64,000 nt of DNA from Straminergon stramineum (GCA_963920665.1 OY987263.1:41947218-42011217); one strand, 5' to 3'. Numbered from the stretch's first letter, positions 48,851-61,824 are shown. Made by a program: numbers and translations. Notes: generated by a model not told the origin, from the letters alone.

Positions 48851-49772
48851 AAAATTTGGTACAATCTTCAGTTTGGTTTGATGCAAGAACGTGTAGGAAA
48901 CTCTGTGACTCTATCAGACACAAACATGACAATGACATGAGCAAAACTCGAAGAAAAGACTCATTAATTGGAGAAAAAAATACCAGTTAAACCAATACAA
49001 ACGCCTATGCTCCCCACTAACGATGAATCTTAAACACGCACTAAATCTGCTTCAAGATATCTATGCTTCTTGCAGACATTTCACCTCACAAAACTGTGAG
49101 GAGTTAAATTTCTTCTCAGTTAACCGATTCTTGTGGCAAGAAGATTGTTGAAGATTGCACTGATATGTGGTCATGGAGGATTAGGGAAATTTGCTTGCTG
49201 GATGAAATTATTTGGATTTCATGCCTTCGTTGATATCCCTATTTGTACGGAAGTCAATGGGAGACTGCAATTCAACAAGAAGGTACGTGAGGTAGAGTTT
49301 GTTGTTCATGTGATTCGACGCATTCATGATTCTGGCAATTTTACCTTGAGATATAACCAGAGAGAGTTGGAAACGGAATATTCTCATTACAAAATCCAAA
49401 ACCCAAAATCTGTAAGAATAATCTTTTAAGGAGGTTTCAATTAATTGGTTTAGGGTTTAGTGACGCCGCTTAATTTAGTGGCGTGAGAAGAAGACATGTT
49501 GTGAAAGGTGTGACGGCTTCTATGCCATTGGGTTTTTGCGAAATTTGTTGAGTTAAGAGAATGACCCACAATCAATTTGCAAGCCATAATCGTAGTAGTG
49601 ATAACTCCTTCCAGTGACCAAGTGGGCTTCATCAGTGACCAGTGTTGCAAAATTATTATCTTCGCTCCTTTTTCGAGCAAATCAGTCCAGGAGGATTGAA
49701 TTTGTGGATGATAAGCACAGAAATGCGCTTTGTGTCTGATTTCATTTGTTTCTTTGAAAGCTTCTTGTTTAA
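48851..49772. other. Intergenic, no supported gene
   Basis: A 98-codon plus-strand frame at 49133-49429 has no recognisable domain. Nothing else seen. Confidence 0.4.
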
Positions 49773-49993
49773 CCCTTAAAGGATGGACTAGTGCCCATGG
49801 AAATCATCACTTTTGGAACTGTGTGACATCATCTACTTTAGAAAAAACAAAAATACTCATTGGAGGTCAAATTTATGTACAAGATCTTTCCTATGTGCAC
49901 AAAATCCAAGGATGAACAATTACACTTCTGTCCTACGTAAGAAGACTCTTTGTCATCCATTGGACAAAAAACGTCCTCGGTGTCATTTATGGG
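49773..49993 (+). mobile_element. TTAA-flanked short element, family E
   Basis: 221 bp between perfect TTAA tetranucleotides (49769-49772 and 49994-49997), starting CCCTTAAAGG and ending TTTATGGG. The same sequence in the same orientation recurs at 61608-61820 (shared 'ttttggaac', 'attggaggtcaaatt', 'ttctgtcct', 'gtgt..tttatgg'), also between TTAA words. TTAA duplication with CCC ends is the piggyBac signature (established). Assignment is tentative and no transposase is present. Confidence 0.6.
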
Positions 49994-49997
49994 TTAA

Positions 49998-50450
49998 AGA
50001 AATGAAGCGGTTGAGTATTGTAACTATCAATTTCAAATGTATAGAATGTCCATTGTTACAACATTATAATCCTCCATATTATCACATTTATTTTGATAGC
50101 TAAGGCTACAACACTAACCCTTAAGTGCTCAACAAATGATTTCATAGTTGCTGCTCAATTTTGGGGTAGCCTATTTAGATGCGGGGGCCGGGGAGGGGGG
50201 GGGGGACCCAAATTACTTTTTTGCAAGTTTGATCACATCATCTGATTGTTTTTATATTCCACAATGACTTCAAATGTTCAATATAGGCTATTGTCAAAAA
50301 TAACATTATAAGTGAAGAAATTATTTTTTTGCTTTTGCACAAATATTAGTCTATCACCCTTAGGTCTTTTAAGGTCAATAAGAGATATAAAGGTGTAATC
50401 ACTCTTAGTTACTATAATCAAGAAAAAATATCAATTATTAGTTATAAATA
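49998..50450. other. Short spacer with a G-rich run
   Basis: Contains GGGGGCCGGGGA followed by eleven G at about 50183-50205. Otherwise AT-rich and featureless. Confidence 0.6.
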
Positions 50451-51785
50451 CACTAGAAGAAAAATCTATCCGCCACAACCGATTGAAATGCGACTAAGTG
50501 TCCTATACAACTATCTTGCAATTGTAGCCTTCTCTATTTGCACCAAATTCTTAAGTCATTGTTTGACGTCATTTTTATACATTAATAGTACAATGCTTAG
50601 TTGCAAAGTAGTTATAAAATGAAGTGAATACATTGTTTTAGTTGCAAAGTAGTTATAAAATGAAGTGAATACATTGTTTTAGTTGCAAAGTAGTTGTAGA
50701 ATGAAGTGAATACATTGTTTTAGTTGTAGAGTAGTTGTAGAATGAAGTGAATACATTGTTTTAGTTGCAGAGTAGTTGTAGAATGAAGTGTAGGATTATG
50801 AGAGTTGTAACACAGTTCAAATTCAAAATGAATGTGAATTATTCTTCATCTAATATTCATCATAGTTGTTGATGTGGACAAGTCTATGCTCTGTAGAATC
50901 CACTATGTCAATCTATTGTAGCAAAAAATGACTAGGAAACGACTAAAAAACAACTGCAATTGTAAAATGAGTCTAGTTGTTTCTTAGTCAATTTCTAGTT
51001 GTTTATTAGTCATTTTTTAGTTGTTTCCAAAGTCATTTTTCAATTGTCTAATATCAATTGAACCATATCAATTCTGAAGAGTAACATTAGGTTGGACATA
51101 TAAGACATGTAAATTGTTGTATTCCAATGTAATGAATTCTGTCAAAAGAATTCACATATTTCTATATTTTATAGATTTCTACATTTCGTAGAATTCTATA
51201 TTTTGAAAATTTATATAGTTTGTAGATTTCAACAATTTGTAGATTCTATATTCTATGGAAATTTAAAAATATTTAAAATCCAAAATTTTTTAAATTTGTC
51301 CTGTGAAATTGTAGAATTTTCAAAACTAGTGAAATCTATAAAATACCAATAGTATAATTTCTGAAATTAAAAAAAAAAAAATTAAATCTAAAATCTAAAT
51401 GTCTATGAATCATTAAGATTAAAATTTCAAAATCTACTAATCTACAAGTCTTGGACATGTTGCAAATGAATCATAGATAAGTCACAATGAAGTCACAAAT
51501 GAGTCACTAACAACTCACACATTAGTCACAAATGAGTTGGCAATAAGTTGCACTCTTCAATTGAGTGACCAACTTCACGTAGCACCAAATACCACATAAG
51601 CAACCACGTCAGAAAAGTTCATCGATGAAGTTCCAAATAGGCTGCCACAACTTGCAACTACAATATTACATGCAACTTTTCCACTGCAATTGGAGGCTCC
51701 AAATTAGCACGAGTCGCAAAATGTCCTATGCAACTCAAAACCAGTTGTTTTTAGCAGTTGCAAAAAACCTCAATTTCTTCTAGTG
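50451..51785. mobile_element. CACTA-type (En/Spm) non-autonomous transposon
   Basis: A 1335-bp element starting CACTAGAAGAAA and ending in its exact 12-bp complement TTTCTTCTAGTG, flanked by the 3-bp direct repeat ATA (50448-50450 and 51786-51788). CACTA ends plus 3-bp target duplication define the CMC/En-Spm superfamily (established). Subterminal repeats are visible: GCGACTAAGTGTCCTATACA on the left answers TTGCATAGGACATTTTGCGA on the complement of the right. No transposase frame, so it is a deletion derivative or MITE-like member. The intact TIR and target duplication suggest a recent insertion. Confidence 0.9.
50597..50791. repeat. 41-bp tandem repeat, about 4.8 units
   Basis: Units start with TTAGTTGCAAAGTAGTTATA at 50597, 50638, 50679, 50720 and 50761 (last partial). 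Changes accumulate from left to right (GTTATAAAATG to GTTGTAGAATG). It lies inside the CACTA-type element, where repeated subterminal motifs commonly bind transposase. This array is about 150-340 bp from the left end. Confidence 0.92.
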
Positions 51786-54700
51786 ATATGAGTTGTAGGA
51801 ACTATCATAAAATAGAGTGTTATTATTTTTTTAAATGAATGAAACAACTATTGTAAGTGAAGTATATTTATAACAATTGGAACATTTTTATCTATCACAA
51901 AGGTTATCACAACATTAATAAACAATGAGCTTTGGGATGGCTTGTGGAGAGTCAGTAAGGCTTTTAGTTGATTTTGTTGATCAAGCATCTATCAAATCAT
52001 CATACATCTTGATTCAGGATTTCTATTCTATTTGTTTTCTTAGTGTAAAGTTTAAAACCTTTAAAAGATAGTTATTCTAACCATTGAAACATGCTTGTTG
52101 AGTGATAGAGGGAAAACATGAATTCTCTATCTTTCTTTTCACTCTTGGAAACAATCATCCAAGTTCAATAATGTAATGGTAGACACTTAGACAATGCAAA
52201 AAATCCCATTGCTCATTGTCACAATGTGTGAACTTCAACCAATGAAAATTAATGAAACAAATTTTAGCCAAATTACTAGAAGAAATTTTTTTTGGTGAAT
52301 TTCACACTATTCAAGGAAACTAACAATTACTTGCAAATACACCTTAGGTATAGTGGTACAAATATGTGAGTGTAGGATATTGAGTACATGAACCTAGGAG
52401 TCTAAAAATCTATATTATAAGTTTCTATATTATAGACATCTTCCATGATCATAGGATACCTAAATTATAGATGTTTATGTTACAAGCACCTTCAATCATT
52501 ATAGGATATCTACTTATATTTAGGCTCAAGGCTCATATGCTTGCATTTCTTTGTTCAAATGGAAGCATCATTGCCTTGGATACACCTCACCCTAAAATAG
52601 ACACTATAGAATAAAAATGTCCAATGAATGAATAACTTTATAGGAAACTATAGAAACAAAGAATGCACCTATCCATCATAAAATCTCATCATTTTTGTCT
52701 CATACTAAAGTAATAGGATTATGTCCTTCTACAATTAACATTGTTCCATAGATAAATGGATTTTTTCAATCTAAAGAGACTTCTAATCAATAAATAGTGA
52801 TAAAAAAGAATTTTGCAATCCCTATGTTGATACAAAGTTAGCACATTCTAAACACGTGTGTATCATCGAGAAATATTGTTTCCGCTCCATCTGTCATGGA
52901 ATGTTAGTATTTGCAAGGTGATGTTAGTTTCTTTGAACTAAGGGCCTATTAACACCAAAAAACTTTGGGTTGGAGTCCAAAGAAATGGAGTTAGTTTTCA
53001 TTGGAAGATAGCTATGGTACCTGGCTTTTGGGTTAATACCAAATTGAACTTGGATTGTAGCCCATCATTTTTTTAGTGGATGAAAATCCTTTTTGGAATC
53101 CTACATGGTTGAAGTGGATAGTGACTTCCCAAATCTAAAGGGAGTATTTTTTGGGAAAGTCTTGAAGGTACTAAAGGCCAGGAAGAAATCCATAGAGACT
53201 TTTTTCCAACCAATCATTTACATTTGTTTATTGCTTGCTCTTAGGTTGTTTTTAGCCTAAATCATCGAAAATGGTTGAAAATAGAGAAGCAAAACAAAAC
53301 AACACACAAAGATGTAGGGCAATGTTGACTACAAGAGATTTTGTGACTATGGTGTAAATCTAAAAAAGGCTTCTATGGATAGCTCTACATAAAAAATTCT
53401 TCCCAAATGCACAATGGGCTACGATTCAACTTTTTCAATTTACACCAAATGTTTGAGTCACTACCTACTTATAAGTCCCTTGTTTAAAGCATGGAACCCT
53501 ACTTACAATGGTCTCTAAACAAGGTACCACTTGAGTTCATGGATTGGATTGTTGGAAGTTGGAACCCCTGTTTTCAGTGGTTCATTCCATGTGTCAAAAT
53601 TAGTTCTAGCGAATTAAAAAAACTCTGGTTTCTAGGGTATGAAGAAGTCCTCGTGGCGTTTAATGGCCCTGGGAACTAAATGAAGGCAACGTTGAAGATT
53701 AACTCAGCAGACTGCGACCTAATTGATTTGAACATAACTCACATGCTCAATGCAAGAGGGTTTACGTTACCAAGAAAGTTTGATACATTCGATTCTTGTA
53801 ACTACATAGAATAAGCATCCCACGGACATTACTGAAAACAAAATGCCAGTCATGAAAAATATGCTCATGTGGGCAAGCACCTACGGTGCCTCCTAAGTAC
53901 TGTACAAGCCTTAGCAAACTTCAAATCCCCCAGCCTCTTTCACTGCAAATTGCAACCCCTCCCGGTTTCAGGACCATCAGAGGGCATCAGTGCGCCTTCC
54001 CTCACGTCAACCTTCACACAAGACTCAGGTACTCATTTGAAATGCGAGATCTCTTCTCCGATTCCGGTAACTATCCCCACTCCAACATTCTGCCGCCCGT
54101 TCCTCAGATTCATCAACCACACGTCCTACCCCTTGACAAACTGCCCTCACGAAACCAATCGTGAAAAGGACACATAACTTAATCAAGGGCAAAGAACACC
54201 AGATCATGCCGAATGAAAAAATAGCGTCATCGAAAACAAAATTTCCACTACAAACCCATTCAAAGAAGTCTCAACAAAAAAAAAAGATAAAAAATTACAA
54301 TTCATCATCCACAAGTGTTAACAAGAAATCACTCATAACCCACTCTCTGACTCCAGTGACCTAACATGGTTAAGAAGTCGGGTGTACATAAATACCATTG
54401 ATGTGTCAATGACGCATCTTCTATACGTTGTAACGCACTGATATGTACTTAATGAGTATTACTACGAACACTAATTTCGGAAAACATTGATTCTTAAAAG
54501 TCATGAAGGAGGATTTCAGGTCCCCAGCCCAAAATATCAGGTGGCTGTAACCCTAGATTTGGCACCCAATTACTAGACCACAGCGGCTATGGTACAAAAG
54601 GTAGTTGTCCAAACGTCCAATTCCTGCTTTTGGAATTGCGAGTGTGTTATCAAATTGGGCACAAAGCAATTCTTCCTTCCTCAAAGTACTACCGGTAGTC

Positions 54701-54900
54701 TCCTAGCTGAGTTTTGGAACCAGATATTGAAATCGCCTGCTTCGCCGAATCTGATTTTTTAGTCGACTAACAAAAACCTCAAGGATCCCATTCACAAAAC
54801 TACAGCCAAACATGCACCAGACCCCTGAAAAGTCCTGCTGATCTCCTCAATTCAGGCCCATAGTCAACGACAAGCAAGGAGTCGTCCTCTTTAGTAGCCT
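51786..54900. other. Intergenic, no gene seen
   Basis: AT-rich to about 53.8 kb, then less so. Overlapping plus frames at 53869-54364 have no recognised domain. The last several hundred bases are probably the 3' UTR of LSG1. Confidence 0.45.
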
Positions 54901-57900
54901 CTAGACAGACAGTCGAACTTTGGCAGCCCCATGACTCACAGCTTTCTGCACAACACTAGAAGCCGGCATCCCGTCGGACCCATCGTTGGTTACCCTCCAG
55001 GTCCGATCCTTCCTCCGAGCAGTCTTTCTATGCATCTTGTGCGGTGCTTTCTCCTTTTGATTCTTCGTTTTAGGGCCTCGCAGATCAGAACCAATTGTCA
55101 AGTCATCTAGATCACGAAACACATCCTCCATATTCGAGTCGCCCACTCCTAGTAGCTTGCCTCCCTTGGAACCACTTCCCGAGGGTTCACCATCGTCATC
55201 TTCTTCTTCACTTCCTGACTCGTAATCACTACCTTCTTCCCGATCGAACTCATCTTCGTCTTCATCGTCGTCTTCATCGTCTTCATCACTAACCTCATTA
55301 CCAGAACCAAGTCTCAGTGAGAATCCCTCTTGTTCTACATTAGGGGGCGCGTAACAAAACAGTAACTTCCCGCTGAGATAATCTTTCAGAATTGTTCGAG
55401 AAGCTCTCGTCTCATCAGGTAGACCACTTGACGCAACGTGTCCCCGTGACATGGCATACGCTCTAAGCAACTCCGCTGCCGTAGGCGGTCTATTTGGATT
55501 TTCGTAAGGTTTTGGTGCAGGTAGAGAAAATCCATACGTACTTTCAAACACTGCTCTTGGGACCTTATTTGCCACCACTTGGATAGGACCCCGGTGGTCG
55601 GTCATCCGGTCCACTGGAAGGACCCCAGCAGCAACCATTTCTGACCTTGAGCTCGTGAAAGAAGGAAACACAAGTCCCGGACAATCACACAGCATCAGCT
55701 TGTCACTTATAATCAGCGTCTGGAAATGCTTGGTCTTTCCAGGAGTAGATGTCACACCTGTTTTCTTTTCACCAACTAAGGCATTGATGGTTGACGATTT
55801 CCCCACGTTGGGGTACCCAACAAAGCCCACCATAACCCTACTGGACGCAGTAGAGGTTCCAACCCCAGCATCGCCTTCTGATTTACCAGTTCTTAGAGAA
55901 CTCCCGTGTGTTTCCAAATGGTGAGAGAGTGAAGCTTGTGTTGCCTTTCGCCTCGTTTCTGCTATGTCCTCAGCCATCTTCTGTACCCGGCTTAGAAGCT
56001 GCTCACGTTCCAGAACAACAGCGTCTTCATCGTCGACCTCTCCCTCATCTAGAATTGGATCAGGCGACTCTTTACCTTCAAGTATAGCAGTAGCAACTTT
56101 AGCAGACCAAAACATGTAAGGAATCCCCAGATCTTTCAAGTACTTGCCCCATTTATTCCTGCAAACAACGGACAACCTTTAGTCACTATGGAGCAGAGTA
56201 CCTGCAATCTAATCCGAAAGAATAAGAGTGAGAAACACACTGACAGTCATACATGTGGACAACTTACATAACAAACTATATAAATTGCATGATGAAGCGC
56301 CTACTAATTTTTTATACAAAAACATCTAAGGAGACTTTAAGATGACTTACGATCATCCTCAGGACAGAGCTAAGGAAAATTGGAAAATTATAAGTTCACG
56401 ATTGATAAGACAGAAACGCACCTAGCATCCGATGTTAAGAGGTCAGACTTGTTCAGAAGTAGCATAGTCTTTCTGTTAGGATCAAGCTCCTTCACGTAGG
56501 CCTGATCAACGGGACAACTTACTTTAGTAAATATAGATGCTTCCAAAAAACTACACTCACGCACTGTTCCAGACAGCACACTTATCAGCTACATTAACGT
56601 TCCAGGACCTCTTTAATCATAACACAATTACAGTATCGACAATAATAAATTCAAATTAAATACAGAAAACTGAATACCATGTGTCAACAAGACCTTGCAA
56701 GACGGATTCGACCCACATACCTCCAAATCAGGGCATCTATAAAAAAGAGGATTACGAGCATCGACAACCATCACCACCTGAAAACAGAAACCCCTTTTCA
56801 GTTCACCATCACACGAATGAAAATCTATGAAACACACCTCAAGTTCCAAAAATACACTTCATTTTAGGGAATGTCGCATATGCAGACCACGTACCAAGTC
56901 ACAGCGTTCCAGTACTCGCCACAGCTGCCTCCAAATGTCGAGATTTTTCTCAAACGGCGTTAGCACCAGCTTTTCATTATCCTCCAGTCTGCCAGACACC
57001 CCACAAATCGATCAGGCAGGTCTTACAATCTTGTATCATCAATCTCACAAGCTTATAAAGATAAACATGTATTTAAAACTCACAATTGCATATGTTTAAC
57101 AAAGAACCGTTTCAGATTGCTAGGCATCTTTCAACAAAGGACTTTGCGTACTCGTCCAAAAATAACCAAGCTTTTAACCAAGCTGTCCTGTGCCACGACA
57201 TCTTCAATGGAATTCAAAGCACGAGCTCCGGTACTTACGCGGCTAAACCTCTTCGCCAAGTCAAGAATGACTGCCGTTCATTAAGATCCAGCTGTTGAGG
57301 GGTCATACTGGCGGTCCACTTAGGTCTGCCAAACAATTAAAGTCTCTGATGTATCAAATATTGACTCAAGCAAGAAATTCGACCATAGCAGACCTCATTC
57401 CTACAGTGCCACTAGTGCATTCCCACAGTGCCACTGGTTCACAATCTAACCTTCTAAAGGACCAAGTAGTCAGAATTGGACCTCAAGTACTTTTAAGCAG
57501 TCTGGGGAGGTTATAAGGGGACTTTCCTCCGTCCAATTTATTTATTTTTTAACCAACCCAAGCAATGTACTTCAATGATTCTCGTCGTATGAAATCTGTC
57601 CCCATACGTTCTACAAACGATCAATCGAAAGTGGTCATCTCAAAAACCTTGAATCCTCGGTTTAAAACCATTTAAATTACAGTTATTTAGAAATTGAAAA
57701 TATGGTCGGCAATGGATATACCTCCTTGGAATAGTGAGGCTTGATGCATACAAGGCCTCCTCTGCACGGCGTTCCTCCTTCAAAGCTTCAACAGCGTCGG
57801 CATCAGTCTCTCTACAGCAACAGCGAGTAAGTTTAGATCAAAAGCACGAGGTACACAGCATAGCGCCAGGACCCAATCAGATCATGCACTCAGAAATAAC

Positions 57901-58562
57901 ACTCTGGCACTCGGTGTTTGCTCATAGCAGGGTGACCAAAAACTGAATCTCATCAGATTTTTTTTTAAAACAATATCGCTTGCATTGGACGGCGCCATTT
58001 TCGATTCTGATATAAACGACTCAGCATTTAAGCCTTCAGTACACACACTGAGATGAAAATCCATCAAAATGGTTCGTTCAAATTACTCTGAGCTAGAATC
58101 AGAGAACGGGATTAAAAGGCTGTTGTATTTAGTGTTCCAGTAACCTTGGCTCGTACTCATAAAGTGGTTTTCAATTTTAAGCTATTTCATAATACAAAAG
58201 CGCTTCGGCATCCTACGCCCGACTGCAAAAATGCTTGAGGTAAGGCATAGGGCTTAAATCCGCACATGATACTCAGTTGCGGAAAGTTGTTCAACTCTAC
58301 TGACTGCTATGACAATTGGTGTAAGAAATACTACTCACGGGTTGACTAGAAGCTCAGCAAGAGGATTCTCCGCCGAAAACACACGCCCGGCGAGCTCCGC
58401 CTGCTCCATGACATCATCCAAATCACGCACGTCAATCTGCGATTCGAGAGGCTTGTTATGCTTCGCTGTCACCCTGCTCAGCCTCTCCTTCATCTGCGCC
58501 TGCGTCCTCTGCTTGATCAGAACCTGCCCAGGCCCCGCCTGGACCTTCGATTTCCGGCCCAT
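54901..58562 (-). CDS. LSG1: Large-subunit GTPase 1 (circularly permuted, YlqF/NUG family)
   Basis: Seven exons: 58562-58339, 57811-57722, 57325-57239, 56988-56895, 56777-56721, 56501-56422, 56158-54901. Phases agree throughout and give 629 aa, near yeast Lsg1 (about 640). The N terminus (MGRKSKVQ, TIPRRPKW, EKNLDIWRQLWRVLERCD) is typical of LSG1. G motifs appear in permuted order: G4 NKSD (201-204), G5 SAK (229-231), G1 GYPNVGKSS (325-333), G3 DCPG (369-372), with G2 Thr residues near 350. A strongly acidic stretch (DEDDEDDDEDEDEFDREEGS) and a basic C terminus follow. LSG1 is a cytoplasmic GTPase that releases the export adaptor NMD3 from pre-60S subunits (established in yeast, conserved in plants). 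The start is the ATG of MGRKSK; an upstream frame extension is not family-like. Appears intact. Confidence 0.95.
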
Positions 58563-58583
58563 CGTGATCTCTCTGAAAACTTG

Positions 58584-58655
58584 GAACCCTAAAACCTGCA
58601 CAATTGTTGCAAAAACCTTGTAAGCCAAACCCTTTAACTTAACCCTAAAACCCTC
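58584..58655 (-). promoter_or_regulatory. Telo-box-like words in the LSG1 leader
   Basis: AACCCTAAAACC near 58586 and TTAACCCTAAAACCCT near 58640 lie 25-95 bp upstream of the LSG1 ATG. Telo-boxes (AAACCCTA) are enriched in promoters of plant ribosomal and ribosome-biogenesis genes (established), which fits the encoded function. Confidence 0.55.
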
Positions 58656-59029
58656 ACGGTGTCTCCAAGTGGCATTTGGATGACTTTAGAAGAACCTGAC
58701 GGATGTGATACAGTGATTTTTCATCCAAGTTTTTGATAGGAAGAAGGTAAGGGTACTGGCCAGCACAGCCCGAAATTCACCGTATGGTGGAGCACCGCGA
58801 GGGATACTTCACTTTTTGGGTGCTCTTCTAAATCTGTGCAAGAATTTTCGAATGCGCTCTTCGGAACAGCAGAAGAACGGCAAACTATATCGAAGGTTAT
58901 CAAATTAATTGTTCTCTAACTATTCCTCAATGCATGATGACAACCCGGACATTCGATTATATACTCGCACTAGCGATTATCGCTGTGACTGCACATTCAA
59001 TAGAATCTGTAAGCTTACATGCTCATATG

Positions 59030-59365
59030 AAACCCTAATAACGTCAGAAGCACGCTCATCCTCAAGGAAATCCAACAACACCAGCACTGATCCAAGATTT
59101 TAAATATTCTCCCGACCGAGGGAGAAACTGAACGGGAAATTGATTAGAAGGTGTGGTAAAATTGTTGCCGTTAATTGTTCCCTACGTAGTCTTTAACGCA
59201 AAATGTTGATACCCCAATAACTCTAAGCCTTCGAAGCCTACATTTGACCTTCTACATAGGCATTTGACCTCCATATATTTCAATAAGCACTCGCACCAGC
59301 CACGTTCCCGAAGACTGCGTATTCAGGAGAATCAGTAAGCTAACGTTCTAAAAATGAAACCCTAA
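59030..59365 (-). promoter_or_regulatory. Two exact AAACCCTAA telo-boxes upstream of LSG1
   Basis: AAACCCTAA at 59030-59038 and 59357-59365, 470-800 bp upstream of the LSG1 ATG. They may belong to LSG1 or to an unrecognised divergent unit to the right. Confidence 0.4.
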
Positions 59366-59866
59366 AACCTTCGATGCTCCGCCCCGAAAACACGCACACC
59401 AATCCGAGATTTGGAAAAACCTACCGACTGAGAAATCTTCACCACGACAAGGAAATTAATTCAGTGAATCGATCGATCGGCGCTAACTCAAATAAGAGCA
59501 CTGTCCCACGCAGTAGCAAAGCTCCGAAGCATCTGTACTCCGACAGAGTAGACAAGAAACTAGGAAAGCAAAGCCCTAATTGGGAAAACAGAGAATGCCT
59601 GTTTGGATGAAAGTATTAGGATGATATAGTACGGAGAGAATGGATGTTTTCTCTGTCGCCCGGTGTTCCTTCGACCTGCTCTATTTCTCATTCAAAATTG
59701 ACTGGTGGCCAGGGTTCGGGAAATCTCAACGCCAGTCCGAAGGTCACTCAATCGGCGTCGAGGATTCAATGATTCTCAGCGGAGATCGTGCGTAGAGGTC
59801 TACAGAGATTTTCAGAAATTTCTGTGTGACGTTCAAGCGGAAAGCGCAAATTTTTTAGGTTTTAGT

Positions 59867-59923
59867 GGGGTTTATGGCTGTAACATGGGGTTTATGGCTG
59901 TAACACGGGGTTTATGGCTGTAA
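59867..59923. repeat. 20-bp tandem repeat, three units
   Basis: GGGGTTTATGGCTGTAACAY at 59867, 59887 and 59907 (third unit lacks three bases). A single C/T difference separates the first two units. Confidence 0.92.
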
Positions 59924-61607
59924 TTAGAGCGCCATTGAGGTGGGAGATTGATCAAACGAGAAGACTGCGCTGAGTTTGAGGTTTAGCTATGTTCTCTTGC
60001 AGAGATCGATGAGCAGTGTGAGTGCGAGCCGTGGAATGCCTTCAATGCGAGTAGAATTATAACTTTCCATTGAGGTTTAGGGGTTCTGGCAGTCTCAGGG
60101 TTTGGAGTGGGTATTAATGGTTGCCAAGAGAGGTCGCGAATTGCCCACTCTCGAATTGCGCATGGTTGCCGCGATCTGGATAAGGGAAATTCCAATTCTC
60201 TGGCCTCTCCTTAGAGTGTTTGGCTTCACGATAGCAAATTGTTAATAAGTTAACGCTGCTCCGTTGGAGTGGTTGTATTCTCTCTGAGCTAGGAAACTGC
60301 TCTTCTTTTGTTGAAGCTCTGGCAGTACGATGTAACAAGCGATGTAGAGTCTTTCCTGGCGTGTGGCATCCTATACCATTGACTGCTTTGTAGGATAGAT
60401 AAGTTGGAATCGGACTCATGCACATTCGACTATCGATTAATTTCTTTGGCATTTTCAGGTAGTGGTCTGTTTAATTGCGAAGCTTCTTTGTTGAACTCCG
60501 CCATAGTCCTGGGACTTGTTCGCAGTGAGGTGCATCGGTGTCGGAAGCCTTGCGTTTTATTTCCTTGCTTGCCACTGCTTACCTTGTATGTACACTTTCT
60601 CTCTCTCTCTGGAGTAATTTGCTTCAATTCCCGAATCCCTATTGACGGCAGGTAATATTATTGTTATCATCAGCGATTGGTTTTGACAGGTTGCCTTAGG
60701 TTACAAACTTGAATGATTTGGTGAAATCTTGGATCCGACATTTAATTGCCGCCGCTGGATTCATCCACCATGAATCTCACTGGTATGTTCCCTCCGTCGG
60801 TTTAGGGTTAGCTTGTGGGATAAACTCTAGGATTTGCTGTGGAGTAGATTTGTTTACTGATTGCGCGTTGATCGGATTTGCTTGTGAAGGTCGCTGATCG
60901 AGTAGAATTTCTAGCTGAAACATCCTCGACCCGATTCGATTCTGTTTTATAGGCAGGTGTAGGTTTAGGTCTATCTCTTTTGAACCTACACTGCGAAGAC
61001 AATGCCTTGTCGTCAGGATGTGAACTTTACTAAGCTTACACTATTTTCTTATTTACTTATTTTTTTTCTCAGAAAGTTCAGTGAAGATGATGTTGTAGCG
61101 TACCTGAGAATCGTGAACCTTACCCAAACTAAAAAGAATGCAAGCAGACAAGAAAGTGCTTGACCTTGTGTTTGAAATTCTATCTCATTCTCGAAATCAA
61201 GGTCTTGTTTCAGCAAATGCCGCTTGATTTGAGCAAGATGTTCTCTTTCATTCACAAATGATGAGTTTCTGTTCTTAAGCTTTCAAAATTCAAATTTCCA
61301 TGTCATACTCCATACAATATGTAGGACAGTAATTTCGGGTAATTTTGAACCTGCCCAGTTATGGAAAATCAAAAGAGGTCTTCACTAATCACGATCCTCT
61401 ACTCAGAACGTGACGAAGATTGCAATTTCTCAGTCTCACTGCATACCTCAAGCCACGGTCCGTCCAACAATCCATATTTGTAACCTTTTCCAATACTACA
61501 GCTCCTTGAATTTCACCTCAATTGGAGAAACACAGTACAAACTTAGGTTTAAAAGCCCCATCTTCACACGGTCACATATTCTTCAAAGAAACGAAATCAC
61601 GTATTAA

Positions 61608-61820
61608 CCCTTAAACACCGGGATGGTGACTGGAAATCTCCCCTTTTGGAACCGTGTGGCGTCATCTGCTAGAAAATAACTGAAAATTGGAGGTCAAATT
61701 AGTGTGGAATATCTCTCCTTTTTGCACAAGATATTGATGATGAATAGTTGCAATTCTGTCCTCTACTAAAGGATTCTCTATCATTCATCGACCAAAATTG
61801 GTTGTGGTGTTGTTTATGGA
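61608..61820 (+). mobile_element. TTAA-flanked short element, family E
   Basis: 213 bp between perfect TTAA words (61604-61607, 61821-61824), starting CCCTTAAACA and ending TTTATGGA. Collinear with 49773-49993 over its whole length, with many substitutions. No ORF. Confidence 0.6.
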
Positions 61821-61824
61821 TTAA

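Larger units (their letters stand above)
58656..61607. other. Intergenic, gene-like composition but no gene recognised
   Basis: Moderate GC between about 58.7 and 61.0 kb, with plus frames at 59374-59610, 59705-59923, 60404-60655 and 60709-60897 and minus frames at 60114-60452 and 61049-61255. None carries a known domain. It could be a divergent non-coding transcript or the leader of a gene outside recognition. Confidence 0.4.

Noticed and set aside
50597..50791. Regular repeats as a CRISPR array
   Set aside because: Units are directly adjacent tandem copies with no spacers, inside a plant transposon.
55095..55292. His/Leu/Arg-rich frame on the plus strand
   Set aside because: It is the antisense shadow of the acidic stretch of LSG1.
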